A stretch of DNA of 5,233 nt. It comes from Acidobacteriota bacterium. Lineage in GTDB: Bacteria > Acidobacteriota > Polarisedimenticolia > J045. This document shows, one piece after another, positions 4,583 through 5,233 of the stretch (the stretch's first letter is position 1; every line of letters begins with the position of its first letter). Position numbers and translations under genes: made by a program. The stretch covers positions 1-5,233 of the forward strand of contig JAMOQA010000591.1 in the NCBI GenBank assembly GCA_027064265.1, in the 5' to 3' direction. Under the pieces are notes generated by a model, which was not told the DNA's origin, made no database searches, and saw only the letters and a list, made by a program, of their open reading frames with translations.

Positions 4583-5233
4583 TTACAGGAGGGACTCGAT
4601 GTCGGACCAGCCGCCGATCGGGGCGCTGGCGGTGGGACGCTGGACCTTGAGGGCGGCGGCGGCGTTGGCCAGGCGCAGGGCGCGCTCGGGGGGCTCGCCG
4701 CGCCAGAGCGCGGCGACGAGCACGCCGTGGAAGACGTCCCCGGCCCCGGCGGTGTCGACCGCGGTCACCCGGTGACCGGGGATCCGCAGGACGGGACCCC
4801 GGTCGATCCGCGCGATCACTCCCTCGGGGCCCAGGGTGATCCCCGCGATCGTGCCGCGGCGCGCCCCCGGCATGCCCTCCTCGCCGGGCGCCGGCATCGC
4901 CGCGGCGACCCGGTCGAGCGCCTCCTCCGGGGAGAGCCCCTGCCGGTCGCCCCAGGTGCGGGAGAGCACCGCCACGTCGGCGAGGGGCAGCAGCGCGTCG
5001 ACGCCGGGCCGCGGGTGCCCCGCGTCGAGCACGACCCGCCCTCCGCACCGGCGGACCTCCCGGGCGGCGGCCTCCTGCAGCGCGGGGAACCGGGCGTCGA
5101 CCAGGAGGAAGCGGGTCTCCGCCAGCCGGTCGCCCAGCATCGGGACCAGTTCCTCGCCGAGGAACGCCGCCACCTGGGCCTGCCCGCACTCGACGATGGC
5201 CCGGTGGTCGCCGCACGCGATCACCATGCTGGT
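4583..5233 (-). CDS. PfkB-family carbohydrate kinase, C-terminal part (5' end outside window)
   Basis: The frame runs off the right edge; 216 codons plus the TAA stop (4585..4583) are visible, against about 300 residues for a full ribokinase-type enzyme, so about 90 N-terminal residues are missing. The ATG at 5227 is internal, as Thr and Ser codons precede it in frame. Numbering from that Met, residues 41-48 and 62-69 give a Rossmann-like core (LLVDARFP, GGRVVLDA). The PfkB signature 2, VDTAGAGDVFHGVL, lies at 157-170. Asp164 is the expected catalytic base and the GAGD loop forms the anion hole that binds the phosphates of ATP. RALRLANAAAALKVQRP (182-198) is the usual C-terminal helix. The 'DTxGAGDVFHG' form and the pattern around ADVAVLSRTW recall the ketohexokinase/sulfofructokinase-like branch more than classical ribokinase, but the sugar-binding N-terminus is not visible and the substrate cannot be stated. 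The gene reads leftward into the palindromic region. Confidence 0.9.
   Translation of the reverse strand, partial: TSMVIACGDHRAIVECGQAQVAAFLGEELVPMLGDRLAETRFLLVDARFPALQEAAAREVRRCGGRVVLDAGHPRPGVDALLPLADVAVLSRTWGDRQGLSPEEALDRVAAAMPAPGEEGMPGARRGTIAGITLGPEGVIARIDRGPVLRIPGHRVTAVDTAGAGDVFHGVLVAALWRGEPPERALRLANAAAALKVQRPTASAPIGGWSDIESLL

Noticed and set aside
3460..4650. Plus-strand open frame of 396 codons opposite SEC-C and across the intergenic region
   Set aside because: Low complexity, crosses the palindromic element and has no supported ribosome-binding site.
1..5233. Complete multi-gene defence system or insertion sequence
   Set aside because: Only the HNH protein has a defence-like makeup. 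No transposase, integrase, methyltransferase, helicase or toxin-antitoxin pair is present in the window.

Overview
The window comes from a very GC-rich bacterium. Hand counts of sample lines give about 67% GC in the leftmost gene and 70-75% in the middle, with strong G/C preference at third codon positions. It looks like an ordinary chromosomal segment with some accessory content: six protein-coding genes, two of them cut by the window edges. No RNA gene, CRISPR array, transposase or phage gene is visible. The organism cannot be named; a GC-rich environmental lineage (for example Desulfobacterota, Myxococcota or a relative) fits, but nothing in the sequence decides it.

Layout, left to right. 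On the minus strand, reading leftward, a PUA/EVE-like + HNH endonuclease gene (about 76-1059) is followed 25 bp later by the first 16 codons of a probable cupin-domain protein (1-50). A divergent intergenic region of about 140 bp separates the HNH gene from two plus-strand genes. The first is a secreted GH114/TM1410-type glycoside hydrolase with a C-terminal fibronectin-III-like domain (1202-2467). The second, 19 bp downstream, is a multi-spanning DUF3307 membrane protein (2487-3254). This pair converges, with a 10-bp gap, on a minus-strand SEC-C zinc-motif protein (3265-4233). A 349-bp non-coding stretch (4234-4582) follows and is rich in inverted repeats. Last is the 3' part of a minus-strand PfkB-family sugar kinase (4583-5233), whose N-terminus lies beyond the right edge.

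The genes do not form one obvious pathway. The HNH protein looks like a stand-alone type IV (modification-dependent) restriction enzyme, since no methyltransferase lies beside it in view. The GH114 and DUF3307 genes may be co-transcribed and could act together at the envelope. The most distinctive non-coding structure is a 94-bp palindrome cluster (4445-4538). It has four perfect hairpins in a row, framed by the inverted ends GTAGGGG/CCCCTAC, and looks like a REP/BIME-type dispersed element. I found no convincing case for a wholly new biological system; the HNH enzyme and the palindromic element deserve the closest look.
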